NCBI GenBank assembly: GCA_963775085.1
Contig: CAVZHO010000009.1
Location: forward strand, 62,001-126,000
DNA length: 64,000 nucleotides
Direction: 5' to 3'
DNA from: JAAFIP01 sp963775085
GTDB lineage: Bacteria; Pseudomonadota; Gammaproteobacteria; Burkholderiales; Burkholderiaceae_C
A program made the translations under genes and the position numbers. Below, piece by piece: positions 40,262 through 47,893 of this stretch; the stretch's first letter is position 1, and every line of letters starts with the position of its first letter. The notes under the pieces were generated by a model, which did not search any database, was not told the origin of the DNA, and saw only the letters and a list, made by a program, of their open reading frames with translations.

Positions 40262-41800
40262 ATGGTCCAACTCGGCTCCACCTTTTTTGATCTTTCTGCA
40301 CACATGCTGCAGGGCAGCTCGGGTGCCAGGATCGCGCTGCGGGCGCAAAGTGCGCGGGTGCTGGAGTGTCTGATCGAAGCCAAAGGTGCTTTGGTCACTA
40401 AAGAGCAGCTGTTCAAATCCGTGTGGCCCGACGTATCGGTCACCGACGACTCGCTGGTGCAATGCATCCGCGAAATTCGCAGCGCTATTGGGGATGTGCA
40501 GCACGCAGTGCTGCAAACTGAGGCACGGCGCGGCTACCGGCTGGTGGTGAATGGCGCTACGTCTATGCCTGCGGCCTTAGCGCCCGCACTCCCAAGCGCC
40601 GATGGGCTCATCACTCCCGCCATTGCGGTGATGGCCTTTACCAGCATGGACGGTGACGAACGCTCCGAGCGGCTGGCCATGACGTTTGCGGGGGATTTGA
40701 TTACCGAGCTGGCACGGCACAAAGAGCTGCGGGTGATCGGCCGGTTTTCGTCTTTTTCACTCAAAGGTCAGGCTTTGAGTAGCAAAGAGGTGTGCGAAAA
40801 ACTCAATGCCCGCTACATCGTCTCAGGCCAAGTGCAGTTTACTGAGACGACGATTGACTGGTCGCTGGAGATGATGGATGGTCGTACCGACGAGATTGTG
40901 TGGGCAGAGCGGAAGCAGGTAAAATTCATTGATTTGTACACAGAAACAGCTGCTCTTTTTTGGCGCATTGCAGGTACGATTCATGCGAATTTCAAAACAT
41001 TTATTAGGCGAAAATCAATGGCCAAAGGGCCAGACTCTATCAATGCTTACGACCTTTGTGCACGAGTTGAAGGCATTCTCTATCGTACAACAGTAGAGGC
41101 TACACGTGATGGGGAGCTGCTTGCTACGCAGGCTGTTGCTTTGTACCCCGACTATTCACGTGCTTGGCGAGTACTTGCACATGCACATATGTGGGACATC
41201 AATTTTTGCCATACAGGGGCATCAGCGGAGCAAAATATTGCGCAAGCCTTGAAAGAGGTGCATAGAGCCATAGAACTTGATCCATCCCACGCGTACGCTT
41301 ATGCCACGTTGGCAAATCTTCTTGATATGAATGGTCAGCGTGATGAGGCACTGCTTGCGAGCGATCAAGCCATTACGCTCGGCCCGAGTGATCCTGTCAT
41401 GCTGCATTTTCGTGCGATGGTTTTGTTTTATGCTGGACGGTTCGCGGAATCCAGAGCTGCATCAGAGTCTTTGCTTCCTTTAATGTCAACGCGCTCCAGC
41501 GCCATTCTGGGTATATATGGTCGAACACTTTTGGCGTTAGGCGAATGTGATGTCGCAATCAGCCTGCTTCAGGAAACACTGGTGTTGAGCCCAGGCAACA
41601 CACAAGCGCGGATGTCACTTATCGTTGCTCTTGAGGAAGCGGGCGAGTACAGACGGGCAGAGGAACACTTCCGTGATTTACTCGCCCATACCAATGGATT
41701 TGACGAAAGTTATTTCGGTATGCGCTGGACTGCTATCCCCGTTATTCGTGACCGTTTTGTCAAAGCTCTACGTGCTTACGGCATGAAACTCAAGGCCTAA
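40262..41800 (+). CDS. CadC/OmpR-type winged-helix regulator with TPR domain, paralogue 2
   Basis: A 512-residue protein with the same architecture as the preceding one: winged helix (SARVLECLIEAKGALVTKEQLFKSVWPDVSVTDDS), central module (FTSMDGDERSERLAMTFAGDLITELARHKEL), then TPR-like repeats (AIELDPSHAYAYATLANLLDMNGQRDEALLASDQAI). The first about 220 residues are very close to paralogue 1 and GC-rich. After about position 40920 the DNA turns visibly AT-richer and the proteins diverge, which suggests a recombined or differently aged C-terminal half. A GTG at 40256 is in frame but lies inside the promoter spacer. Confidence 0.85.
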   Translation: MVQLGSTFFDLSAHMLQGSSGARIALRAQSARVLECLIEAKGALVTKEQLFKSVWPDVSVTDDSLVQCIREIRSAIGDVQHAVLQTEARRGYRLVVNGATSMPAALAPALPSADGLITPAIAVMAFTSMDGDERSERLAMTFAGDLITELARHKELRVIGRFSSFSLKGQALSSKEVCEKLNARYIVSGQVQFTETTIDWSLEMMDGRTDEIVWAERKQVKFIDLYTETAALFWRIAGTIHANFKTFIRRKSMAKGPDSINAYDLCARVEGILYRTTVEATRDGELLATQAVALYPDYSRAWRVLAHAHMWDINFCHTGASAEQNIAQALKEVHRAIELDPSHAYAYATLANLLDMNGQRDEALLASDQAITLGPSDPVMLHFRAMVLFYAGRFAESRAASESLLPLMSTRSSAILGIYGRTLLALGECDVAISLLQETLVLSPGNTQARMSLIVALEEAGEYRRAEEHFRDLLAHTNGFDESYFGMRWTAIPVIRDRFVKALRAYGMKLKA

Positions 41801-41816
41801 ACTGCATTTGATTGAA

Positions 41817-42803
41817 TCAATCGGACTTCAAGCCATGAGTGTCCACAATAGTCTTTAAATACAGGCGTTGCCCCTCCAAGAATTGGGCAAAACTTGGACC
41901 TTCAAGCGTCTCAACCTGCGTACCTAAAGACTCCATCCATGGTTTGTATGTGTCGCCTACCAGCACTTTATTAATCTCAGTTCGCATACGATCCACAATG
42001 TGCACGGGGGTCCCTGCTGGTGCGAAAAGACCAAACCAGCTAGGCAAGATTGGCATTGAAGTCGTAAATTCTGTAATTGAGGGTACATTGGGCAGCATGG
42101 GGTTACGTTTGGGTGCCAACGTTGCCAAAATTCGTATCTTGCCACCTTCAACAAGCCCTTTGCTCTCCGATACGAAAGTAAACGCCACATCTGTAATGCC
42201 GCTACCCACGTCTAAAAGAGCGGCAAAATTCCCTTTTGAATACGACACTGGATTGCACTCAAAACTGAGTGCTTTGCTTAGCGACAAACACTGTACATGC
42301 TGGAACGTACTCACGCCAGGCACCCCTACTGTCACCGGGCGTCCTAAATTTTGCAAATCACTCAATTTGAGTATGGGTGAATTAACTGACACAGCGATAA
42401 GTGCGTAGGCAGCCTGTACCCGTGCGACTGGTATGAAATCTTTTTGTGGGTCGTAAGCTAATTTAGCTCCCATCGCGGGTAGCAAAAGCAACGATCCGGC
42501 ATCGGCCATGCCAAAGGTGTAGCCGTCTGGCGCTGCGTGTGCAGCTTCTGATAAAGCGATACGCCCGGATGCACCGGGCCGATTTTCTACAATCACCGCT
42601 TGTACTAGCGCCTTGGACAATTCAGGCGCAATTTTTCGCATAACAATATCAGCGGCAGCACCCACGCCAACAGGGGTGACTAGGCGTATTGGTCTCTCCG
42701 GCCAACTAGCCGTTTGCGCATTTACCGAGGCGCTCACAGCTAGGCTAGAAATCCATAACAAGCTGCCAATTGCTTGCATAGCAGGGCGAAGTAGAAAAGT
42801 CAT
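41817..42803 (-). CDS. Bug/TctC-family tripartite tricarboxylate transporter substrate-binding protein
   Basis: A 328-residue periplasmic solute-binding protein. Signal peptide cleaved after VNAQ, then WPERPIRLVTPVGVGAAADIVMRKIAPELS, VIVENRPGASGRIALSEAAHA, PDGYTFGMADAGSL, and a C-terminal LEGQRLYLKTIVDTHGL. This is the Bug family, greatly expanded in Burkholderiales. The ligand is not predictable. No TctA/TctB membrane genes are adjacent, so it is an orphan. ATG 42803 is chosen (a TTG two codons upstream opens the frame). It converges on regulator 2. Confidence 0.93.
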   Translation of the reverse strand: MTFLLRPAMQAIGSLLWISSLAVSASVNAQTASWPERPIRLVTPVGVGAAADIVMRKIAPELSKALVQAVIVENRPGASGRIALSEAAHAAPDGYTFGMADAGSLLLLPAMGAKLAYDPQKDFIPVARVQAAYALIAVSVNSPILKLSDLQNLGRPVTVGVPGVSTFQHVQCLSLSKALSFECNPVSYSKGNFAALLDVGSGITDVAFTFVSESKGLVEGGKIRILATLAPKRNPMLPNVPSITEFTTSMPILPSWFGLFAPAGTPVHIVDRMRTEINKVLVGDTYKPWMESLGTQVETLEGPSFAQFLEGQRLYLKTIVDTHGLKSD

Positions 42804-43187
42804 GCTCAATCTCCTGATTTAAAAACCCGTGGTGCAAGATCTTTGGCGGCATGTTGCCAATGATGCGGGTGCGGGTGCTGCAAGTCACGATGGACTTGCG
42901 AAAAATTGCCGAAATTTGGTGCGCTGGCACCTGGCACGCATCCCCAGAACTGATGGGACCACCTCATCTGATTACCGCACGTTGCCGGGTGGTGCTGGTG
43001 CATCCACCCATTTCGTCCGAGTGCAGCCTATCGGCGAAATTTAGTCCCTTCTTCGGCCAAAGTTCGTGACGCGGGCGCGAGCACCCGACACGATAGACAC
43101 ACGCTGGATAGATGGCTGTACAGCGACTTTCGGGCCTATGCCCCTAATTTTTTTCACTTCTGCGTCTTTAACCCCAAGGAGTTCGCC
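42804..43187. other. 384-bp stretch without a recognised gene
   Basis: Short frames on both strands show no family resemblance. The right end contains the leader of the next gene with AAGGAG before the ATG. No repeat copy or clear terminator is seen. Confidence 0.6.
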
Positions 43188-43703
43188 ATGAAAACCACGC
43201 TTGCGCACCATATAAAGCCTTCGCTCAAACACAGGGTCGCCAGCGCACTGCTGGGCCTTGCCACTCTAGTGGCATGCCAGGCAGCGGCTGCGCAACTGGT
43301 GGTGTCTGGGGAAGAGACCGAGGTGACCGACAACGCCACCAAACTCATCTGGCGGCGCTGCGCGGAGGGATTGGTGTTGCGCAACGGTGCCTGCATGGGC
43401 ACTGCCAGCACTTTTAGGCATGTGCAGGCACTGGCGCGCGCACGCAGCGAGGCCGCTGCCACTGGCATTGCTTGGCGCCTGCCCAGCGTCAAAGAGTTGG
43501 AGACCATTTTGGACATACGCCGCAGCAACCCGGCAATAGACCCGACTGCATTTCCAGCCACGCCAGCAGACTATTTTTGGTCATCAGCACCTGATGTAGG
43601 CCAAGCCAGCTTCGAGTGGGGCGTTAACTTTGGCTATCGTGATGTCAGCTATGGCTACCGCGATATCTCTCTCTATGTGCGGCTGGTTCGTACTGCTCAG
43701 TAG
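43188..43703 (+). CDS. DUF1566 (Lcl C-terminal) domain protein, exported
   Basis: A 171-residue protein with a signal peptide (cleavage around AAAAQ, or lipidation at LVACQ). The domain includes VTDNATKLIWRRCAEG, ALARARSEAAATGIAWRLPSVKELETILD, AIDPTAFPATPADYFWSSAP, and a C-terminal SLYVRLVRT. This WRLPxxxEL...FWSS pattern is typical of DUF1566, of unknown function and often cell-surface. RBS AAGGAG. First of four closely spaced exported-protein genes. Confidence 0.88.
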   Translation: MKTTLAHHIKPSLKHRVASALLGLATLVACQAAAAQLVVSGEETEVTDNATKLIWRRCAEGLVLRNGACMGTASTFRHVQALARARSEAAATGIAWRLPSVKELETILDIRRSNPAIDPTAFPATPADYFWSSAPDVGQASFEWGVNFGYRDVSYGYRDISLYVRLVRTAQ

Positions 43704-43741
43704 CGCTGTATTTCCATTATTTTTAAACTTAGGAGTCCACC

Positions 43742-44626
43742 ATGAAAGCATCTCTGTCAAGCCTGTGCATAGATTGGGGGCTGTGGGCCACCATGGCCAG
43801 CTGCGCTACGCTCATGGCCTGTGCCAACAACAGCAAAGAGGCCACCACGGACGTACGGCTGGCGACGCAGACCCTGCCCGCAGCGCCGTTTGGCGCGGAG
43901 GAGATGGCCCACCTTAGCCCCAGCATTGCGCAGGACGCGCGTGGCAACCGCATCGCCGTGTGGGAGGAGTTTGATGGCCAGCGTTTTCGCATTTGGGCTC
44001 AGCGCAGCGTGGCTGGGCTGGGCTGGGGCGCAAGTACGCGCCTGGATGCCAAGCACGGTGGCCACGCCTACAGCCCGCGCATCGCTTTTGGTGGGCAAGG
44101 CCATGCCATGGCGGTATGGCAACAGCAGGTGGGCGGGCGCTCCAAAGTGTGGGCCAACCAGTATGTCGCGGGCCAAGGCTGGGGCGCTGCGCGGCCGATC
44201 GACAGCCTGGCGAGTATGACGCCTAGCGATGCCTACGCACCGCAAGTGGCGATGAACGCCGTGGGCGAAGCGATGGCAGTGTGGCAACAGTCTGACGGTC
44301 GCCACGCGCACGTGCGGACCAGCCGTTTTATACCTGGAGCAGGCTGGGGCGCGGCTACCAGCCTGGGCAGCGCCACGGCCCACGCCAGCGCCCCGCAGAT
44401 AAATTTTGATGCACAGGGCACAGCCTTGGTGGTGTGGCAACAGTTTGACGGCCAGCAAACCCAGCTGTGGGCTAGCCAGCAGCCTGAGGGCGGCGGCTGG
44501 AGTCTGCCCAGCATGGTGGAGCCACGCTTGGAAGCGCAGAACATGGCCTCTGCGCCGTGGGCTCACTCCACCCCGCGCAGGGGAGCAGCCACGGTGCCGC
44601 AATGGACTGCAAATGCTCATAAATGA
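43742..44626 (+). CDS. Lipoprotein with four about 50-residue VWQQ-DG repeats (1)
   Basis: A 294-residue protein with a signal and lipobox LMACAN (Cys 27). Four repeats follow (about 57-108, 109-162, 163-213, 214-262). Each runs: S/APxIxxDAxGxAxAVWQQxDG, then about 8 residues, then GxGWGxAxxI. The even spacing and the Trp/Gly pattern suggest beta-propeller-like blades, but I know no named family that fits. RBS TTAGGAG. The gene is a paralogue of the one at 45103-45915. Predicted envelope location. Confidence 0.8.
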   Translation: MKASLSSLCIDWGLWATMASCATLMACANNSKEATTDVRLATQTLPAAPFGAEEMAHLSPSIAQDARGNRIAVWEEFDGQRFRIWAQRSVAGLGWGASTRLDAKHGGHAYSPRIAFGGQGHAMAVWQQQVGGRSKVWANQYVAGQGWGAARPIDSLASMTPSDAYAPQVAMNAVGEAMAVWQQSDGRHAHVRTSRFIPGAGWGAATSLGSATAHASAPQINFDAQGTALVVWQQFDGQQTQLWASQQPEGGGWSLPSMVEPRLEAQNMASAPWAHSTPRRGAATVPQWTANAHK

Positions 44627-44766
44627 ATAGCGTATTGCACCCTATGCAGAGAGCAAATCATCATGCAAAACACAGAATGTAGCCCAAGCCACCGGCTGCA
44701 TGGCGCTACCTGCATGCCCATCAACCATCGTCTCGCGGATTCCGCTTTTTTCAAAGGAGTTTCATC

Positions 44767-45024
44767 ATGCAAGCTAATCTTCCAATCACTGTCTCATCTG
44801 TCGTACGCAAACCCGGCACCGCACTGGTTTGCGCTTTGCTCTTGGCGGCATGCAACGCCAAAGTGATTGAACCGATGCGGCTGGTAGCTGGGCCCAGCCT
44901 AGCACCCGTGGGCTTGGCCAGCGACCTGGCCGAGCCCAGGGCAACGTATTACGGTGTGCCCGAGGCGAGTAGTGTGAGTTTTATCACTCACTCGCAAGAT
45001 CAAGTGGTTGATTTGACTTACTAA
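44767..45024 (+). CDS. Small lipoprotein of unknown function
   Basis: An 85-residue protein with a signal peptide and lipobox LLAACN (Cys 28), then about 55 residues without a recognised domain (PMRLVAGPSLAPVGLASDL, SSVSFITHSQDQVVDL). RBS AAAGGAG is well placed. It lies between the two repeat lipoproteins, in the same direction, and shares their export type. No homologue recognised. Confidence 0.7.
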   Translation: MQANLPITVSSVVRKPGTALVCALLLAACNAKVIEPMRLVAGPSLAPVGLASDLAEPRATYYGVPEASSVSFITHSQDQVVDLTY

Positions 45025-45102
45025 AGTTAAAACTCGACAGTTTGAACGTCTTTTGCAGGGGCACTGCTGTGCCTTGATAAAACAAGAACCTAAGGAGTAA
45101 CT

Positions 45103-45915
45103 GTGACTTTACACCGGCTCTTCCCCTCACCCATACTCCGCTCACTGCTGTGCGTCTCTGTGCTCGCCGCTTGCGGCCAGCCGAGCAACTCGGCACCCCC
45201 TACACTGGCGAGCACACGGCAGGAAGCGCCCCTGCTGGCGCAAGACAACGAATGGGGTGCGTTTGACTACCATCAGGCGATAGACGCGCAAGGCCACACA
45301 CTGGCGGTGTGGGAGCAGTTTGATGGCGAGCGTTACAACATTTGGGCCAACCGTAAGGCACCAAGCCGGGGCTGGGGCGTGGCGCAGTTGATCGAGACCG
45401 ATAACGCTGGCAGCGCTTACAACCCGCGCGTGGCACTGGACAGCCAAGGCAATGCGGTGGCGGTGTGGCAGCAGTCTGACGGCCAGCATTCCCGCATCGC
45501 AGCCAACCGCTATACGGTGGGCACAGGCTGGAGCAAAGCGCAGTGGATCGATGCCCCCAACACCGTTGAGGCCCATGCGCCCCAAGTCAGCTTTAACGGC
45601 CAGGGCCACGCTATGGTGGTGTGGCAACACAAGGAGGGGCAGCGCACGCGCATCGTGGCCAACCGCATGGTGCCCGGCGCTGGCTGGGGCCAAGCCGCCC
45701 AGATTGAAAACGGCAATGGCTATGCCAGTGCGCCCCACATCGCCAGCGATGCGCAAGGCCAGCTGGTCGTGCTGTGGCAATTGCAAGGTGCCAAAGACAC
45801 CACCGTCCACACTAGACAGTACCTTCCTGGAGCGGGCTGGGGAAACGACCGATTTGTAAAAAGGGCGAGCACCGATGTCAGCTATCCACCCGCAGTTTTT
45901 GGCACCAATTTTTAG
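45103..45915 (+). CDS. Lipoprotein with four about 50-residue VWQQ-DG repeats (2)
   Basis: A 270-residue protein from GTG 45103 (AAGGAG upstream). Lipobox LAACGQ (Cys 25). It has the same four-repeat build as the gene at 43742: IDAQGHTLAVWEQFDGERYNIW, LDSQGNAVAVWQQSDGQ, FNGQGHAMVVWQHKEGQ, SDAQGQLVVLWQLQGAK, each with a following GxGWGxA. The short C-terminal end lacks a further domain. Just downstream (about 45985-46020) a fragment reading APQVVFDAQGR shows that a further repeat copy or gene once existed. Confidence 0.8.
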   Translation: MTLHRLFPSPILRSLLCVSVLAACGQPSNSAPPTLASTRQEAPLLAQDNEWGAFDYHQAIDAQGHTLAVWEQFDGERYNIWANRKAPSRGWGVAQLIETDNAGSAYNPRVALDSQGNAVAVWQQSDGQHSRIAANRYTVGTGWSKAQWIDAPNTVEAHAPQVSFNGQGHAMVVWQHKEGQRTRIVANRMVPGAGWGQAAQIENGNGYASAPHIASDAQGQLVVLWQLQGAKDTTVHTRQYLPGAGWGNDRFVKRASTDVSYPPAVFGTNF

Positions 45916-45959
45916 GATTGGCACTTCACTACGCTCCTTCTGATTGCTGTCATTCTTGA

Positions 45960-46060
45960 GAAATTCGATAATTTGCAAACTCTTGTACCCAGCGCCCCGC
46001 AGGTAGTTTTTGATGCGCAGGGTCGCAGTCACAGAGCCGCAATAGGCCACCACATCGATA
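45960..46060 (+). pseudogene. Remnant of a repeat-lipoprotein gene
   Basis: The + strand encodes SAPQVVFDAQGRSH, matching the repeat unit of the lipoproteins at 43742 and 45103 (compare SAPQINFDAQG). It then runs into unrelated sequence. No start, RBS or full repeat. It looks like a scar from a third paralogue. Confidence 0.5.
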
Positions 46061-46092
46061 CATCCGAACCTGGCATCAACGGCTAATCCGTA

Positions 46093-46275
46093 CGCGCCCT
46101 GAGCAAGGTGTGGCGCGTCGAGCGCTTTAGCTGGTGGCTCACCAGCCTGATGCACCGCTTTCCTGACAGCGCAGGCTTTGGGCAAAAAATGCAGGAGGCA
46201 GAGCTGTCTTACCTGATGAGTTCCGAGGCGGCGCAAACGATGTTGGCTGAGAACTATGTGGGATTGCGAGGCTGA
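46093..46275 (+). pseudogene. pobA: 3'-end fragment of 4-hydroxybenzoate 3-monooxygenase gene
   Basis: 61 codons ending in TGA read RALSKVWRVERFSWWLTSLM, then HRFPDSAGFGQKMQEAELSY, then AENYVGLRG. This corresponds to the C-terminus of PobA (p-hydroxybenzoate hydroxylase), whose family ends with the same ERFSWWxTSxxHRFP and AENYVGL pattern. The remaining about 330 residues, including the FAD domain, are absent, so it is a relic. Confidence 0.8.
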
Positions 46276-46329
46276 GCTTTCCAGCTGCCCTTGCAATTGC
46301 GCGGACTCTACACCCTGGATAACACTACA

Positions 46330-46380
46330 TTTTCGATAGCTGCTCCCGCAATAGTTTATTGGGCTAAAGGCATATTTTCT
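46330..46380 (+). repeat. Two-hairpin repeat, second subfamily, copy b
   Basis: TTCGATAGCTGCTCCCGCAAT...TTATTGGGCTAAAGGCATATTTTC, nearly the same as the copy at 40168. It lies downstream of the pobA relic. Confidence 0.8.
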
Positions 46381-46465
46381 TATCAAAACAGGTTGTCGCC
46401 AGTGACGGGCATGGGCGGGGTTTGCGTTAGTTGACATAGACAAAAGGCCGGCGTACTATGTAACT

Positions 46466-46819
46466 ATGCGTGTTACATACAGCCGAAAATTCTACCAATT
46501 GTCCATCTGCATTGCAGTTTTGGCGATAGCTTGGTTCTCTCTTGGAAGCGCGCTGAACACCATGGTGGCTTTGGCCAGCGGAAAGACGATTGACATACTG
46601 GTCTGCTCTGGTGCTGGGCTAAAGAAAATTTCCGTTTCCGTCCATGACAACGACAGTGACAAGACCACCAGCACCATCAAACATTGCGGCAACGCGCCGA
46701 TTTACAAACTGATCGCCATTCCTGGCACCCCTATACACCTTAACTTTGAAGCACCGCGCACTGTGGCGGTGTGGCAATGGAACCCCAGAGCGCAAATTGC
46801 GATGGATTGGTGCAGGTGA
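46466..46819 (+). CDS. Small exported/membrane protein, DUF2946-like
   Basis: A 117-residue protein with one N-terminal hydrophobic helix (LSICIAVLAIAWFSLGSAL). It is followed by DILVCSGAGLKKISVSV and KHCGNAPIY, a spacing of Cys/His reminiscent of DUF2946 proteins near metal-related genes. The match is loose. No partner gene identifies a role. Confidence 0.6.
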   Translation: MRVTYSRKFYQLSICIAVLAIAWFSLGSALNTMVALASGKTIDILVCSGAGLKKISVSVHDNDSDKTTSTIKHCGNAPIYKLIAIPGTPIHLNFEAPRTVAVWQWNPRAQIAMDWCR

Positions 46820-46998
46820 ACAAACCACCCCCTGGGCGGGCGCCGCCCGTGCTCGCGCGCGCCTGAGCTGGCGCTTCCTCTAAGCTTGCGCGGGTTTCTG
46901 CCCGCGCGCTTAAAACCTCATCCTTTTCTCCTTGTATTTTGAATATTTTTCAGACGCTAGGCTGAGAAATTACTTTGCATTTTTTGAAAGAAATTACC

Positions 46999-47424
46999 AT
47001 GACTATCTCTCTATTTCGTACTCTCGCCACTTCTTTTGCAGCTACCGCTTTGGTGCTCAGCATCACTGGCTGCGCCAGCACCATGGCCCCATCGCAAGCC
47101 ACGTCTATCCTTGAGCCAGCCAACAACGCTACCGTGCCTACCACCTTCAAAGTACGCTTTGGCGTCAAAGGTATGGCGGTAGCGCCTGCTGGCGACATTG
47201 TGGCGAACAGCGGCCACCACCATTTGCTGATTAACCTGGACTCCGTTCCCACTGGCGAGTCGATCCCGTTTACCGAAAAGCATATGCACTTTGGCAAAGG
47301 CCAGACCGAAGCTGAAGTCAAGCTGCCGCCCGGCGTGTACAAGCTGACAGCCCAGTTCGCCAACGGCGCGCACCAGTCTTACGGCAAGGCGATGAGCTCG
47401 TCCATCACCGTGACCGTGAAGTAA
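46999..47424 (+). CDS. DUF4399 domain lipoprotein
   Basis: A 141-residue protein with a signal and lipobox ITGCAS. The body shows ILEPANNATVPTTFKVRFGVKGMAVAPAG, SGHHHLLINLD, FTEKHMHFGKGQTEAEVKLPPG and YKLTAQFANGAHQSYG, the DUF4399 pattern. The conserved His (GHHHLL, KHMHFG) suggests metal binding, though the function is not known. ATG 46999 follows the common ORF pattern with an RBS-poor leader. It is 10 bp ahead of a cytochrome c gene. Confidence 0.88.
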   Translation: MTISLFRTLATSFAATALVLSITGCASTMAPSQATSILEPANNATVPTTFKVRFGVKGMAVAPAGDIVANSGHHHLLINLDSVPTGESIPFTEKHMHFGKGQTEAEVKLPPGVYKLTAQFANGAHQSYGKAMSSSITVTVK

Positions 47425-47434
47425 AGGAGCGGTA

Positions 47435-47746
47435 ATGAAACGCTTAAACTCCGCACTACTAGCGGCAGCCCTAAGCGCCGCGTCGATGTCTGCCCAAGCC
47501 AGCCTGGAACTGGTAGACAAAAGCGCGTGCCTTAACTGCCATGCAGTAGACAAAAAAATGATTGGCCCAGCTTTCAAAGACATTGCCGCCAAGTACAAGG
47601 ACCGTAAAGATGCATCGGCCTACTTGGCAGATAAATTGACCAAGGGTTCAACTGGTGTGTGGGGGCAAATCCCCATGCCGGGCATGCCACAGTTGGCACC
47701 AGCCGATGTCAAAACCATGGTGGAGTGGGTTTTAAAGCAGCCCTAA
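47435..47746 (+). CDS. Class I c-type cytochrome (c551/c552-like)
   Basis: A 103-residue periplasmic electron carrier. Signal peptide cleaved after AQA, then the heme motif CLNCH, KKMIGPAFKDIAAKYKDRKDA, and the axial Met in IPMPGMPQLAPADVKTMVEWVL. All features of small cytochrome c551/c5 proteins are present. The AAGGAG RBS is close to the ATG. It lies 10 bp after DUF4399 and is followed by a strong terminator. Confidence 0.94.
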   Translation: MKRLNSALLAAALSAASMSAQASLELVDKSACLNCHAVDKKMIGPAFKDIAAKYKDRKDASAYLADKLTKGSTGVWGQIPMPGMPQLAPADVKTMVEWVLKQP

Positions 47747-47772
47747 GCAGCCTGACAAGTTAGCCCACCCGC

Positions 47773-47807
47773 AACGTCCGCTGTCGAAAGACTAGCGGAC
47801 GTTTTTT
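47773..47807 (+). terminator. Rho-independent terminator after the cytochrome gene
   Basis: AACGTCCGCT (47773-47782) pairs with AGCGGACGTT (47794-47803), followed by T's. Confidence 0.92.
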
Positions 47808-47893
47808 ATGCCTGCCCGGTTGCTGTTACGATTGTTTTTTATGCGCACGGCAATGCAAAAGCCGCCCTGCCAACACTTTTACGAGCCAGTACC

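Noticed and set aside
42806..43069. Short frames on both strands between the Bug protein and DUF1566 genes
   Set aside because: No RBS, no family pattern, overlapping frames on both strands; treated as non-coding.
45142..46443. 433-codon minus-strand frame
   Set aside because: Antisense to the repeat lipoprotein and the pobA relic; no start context or recognisable domain.
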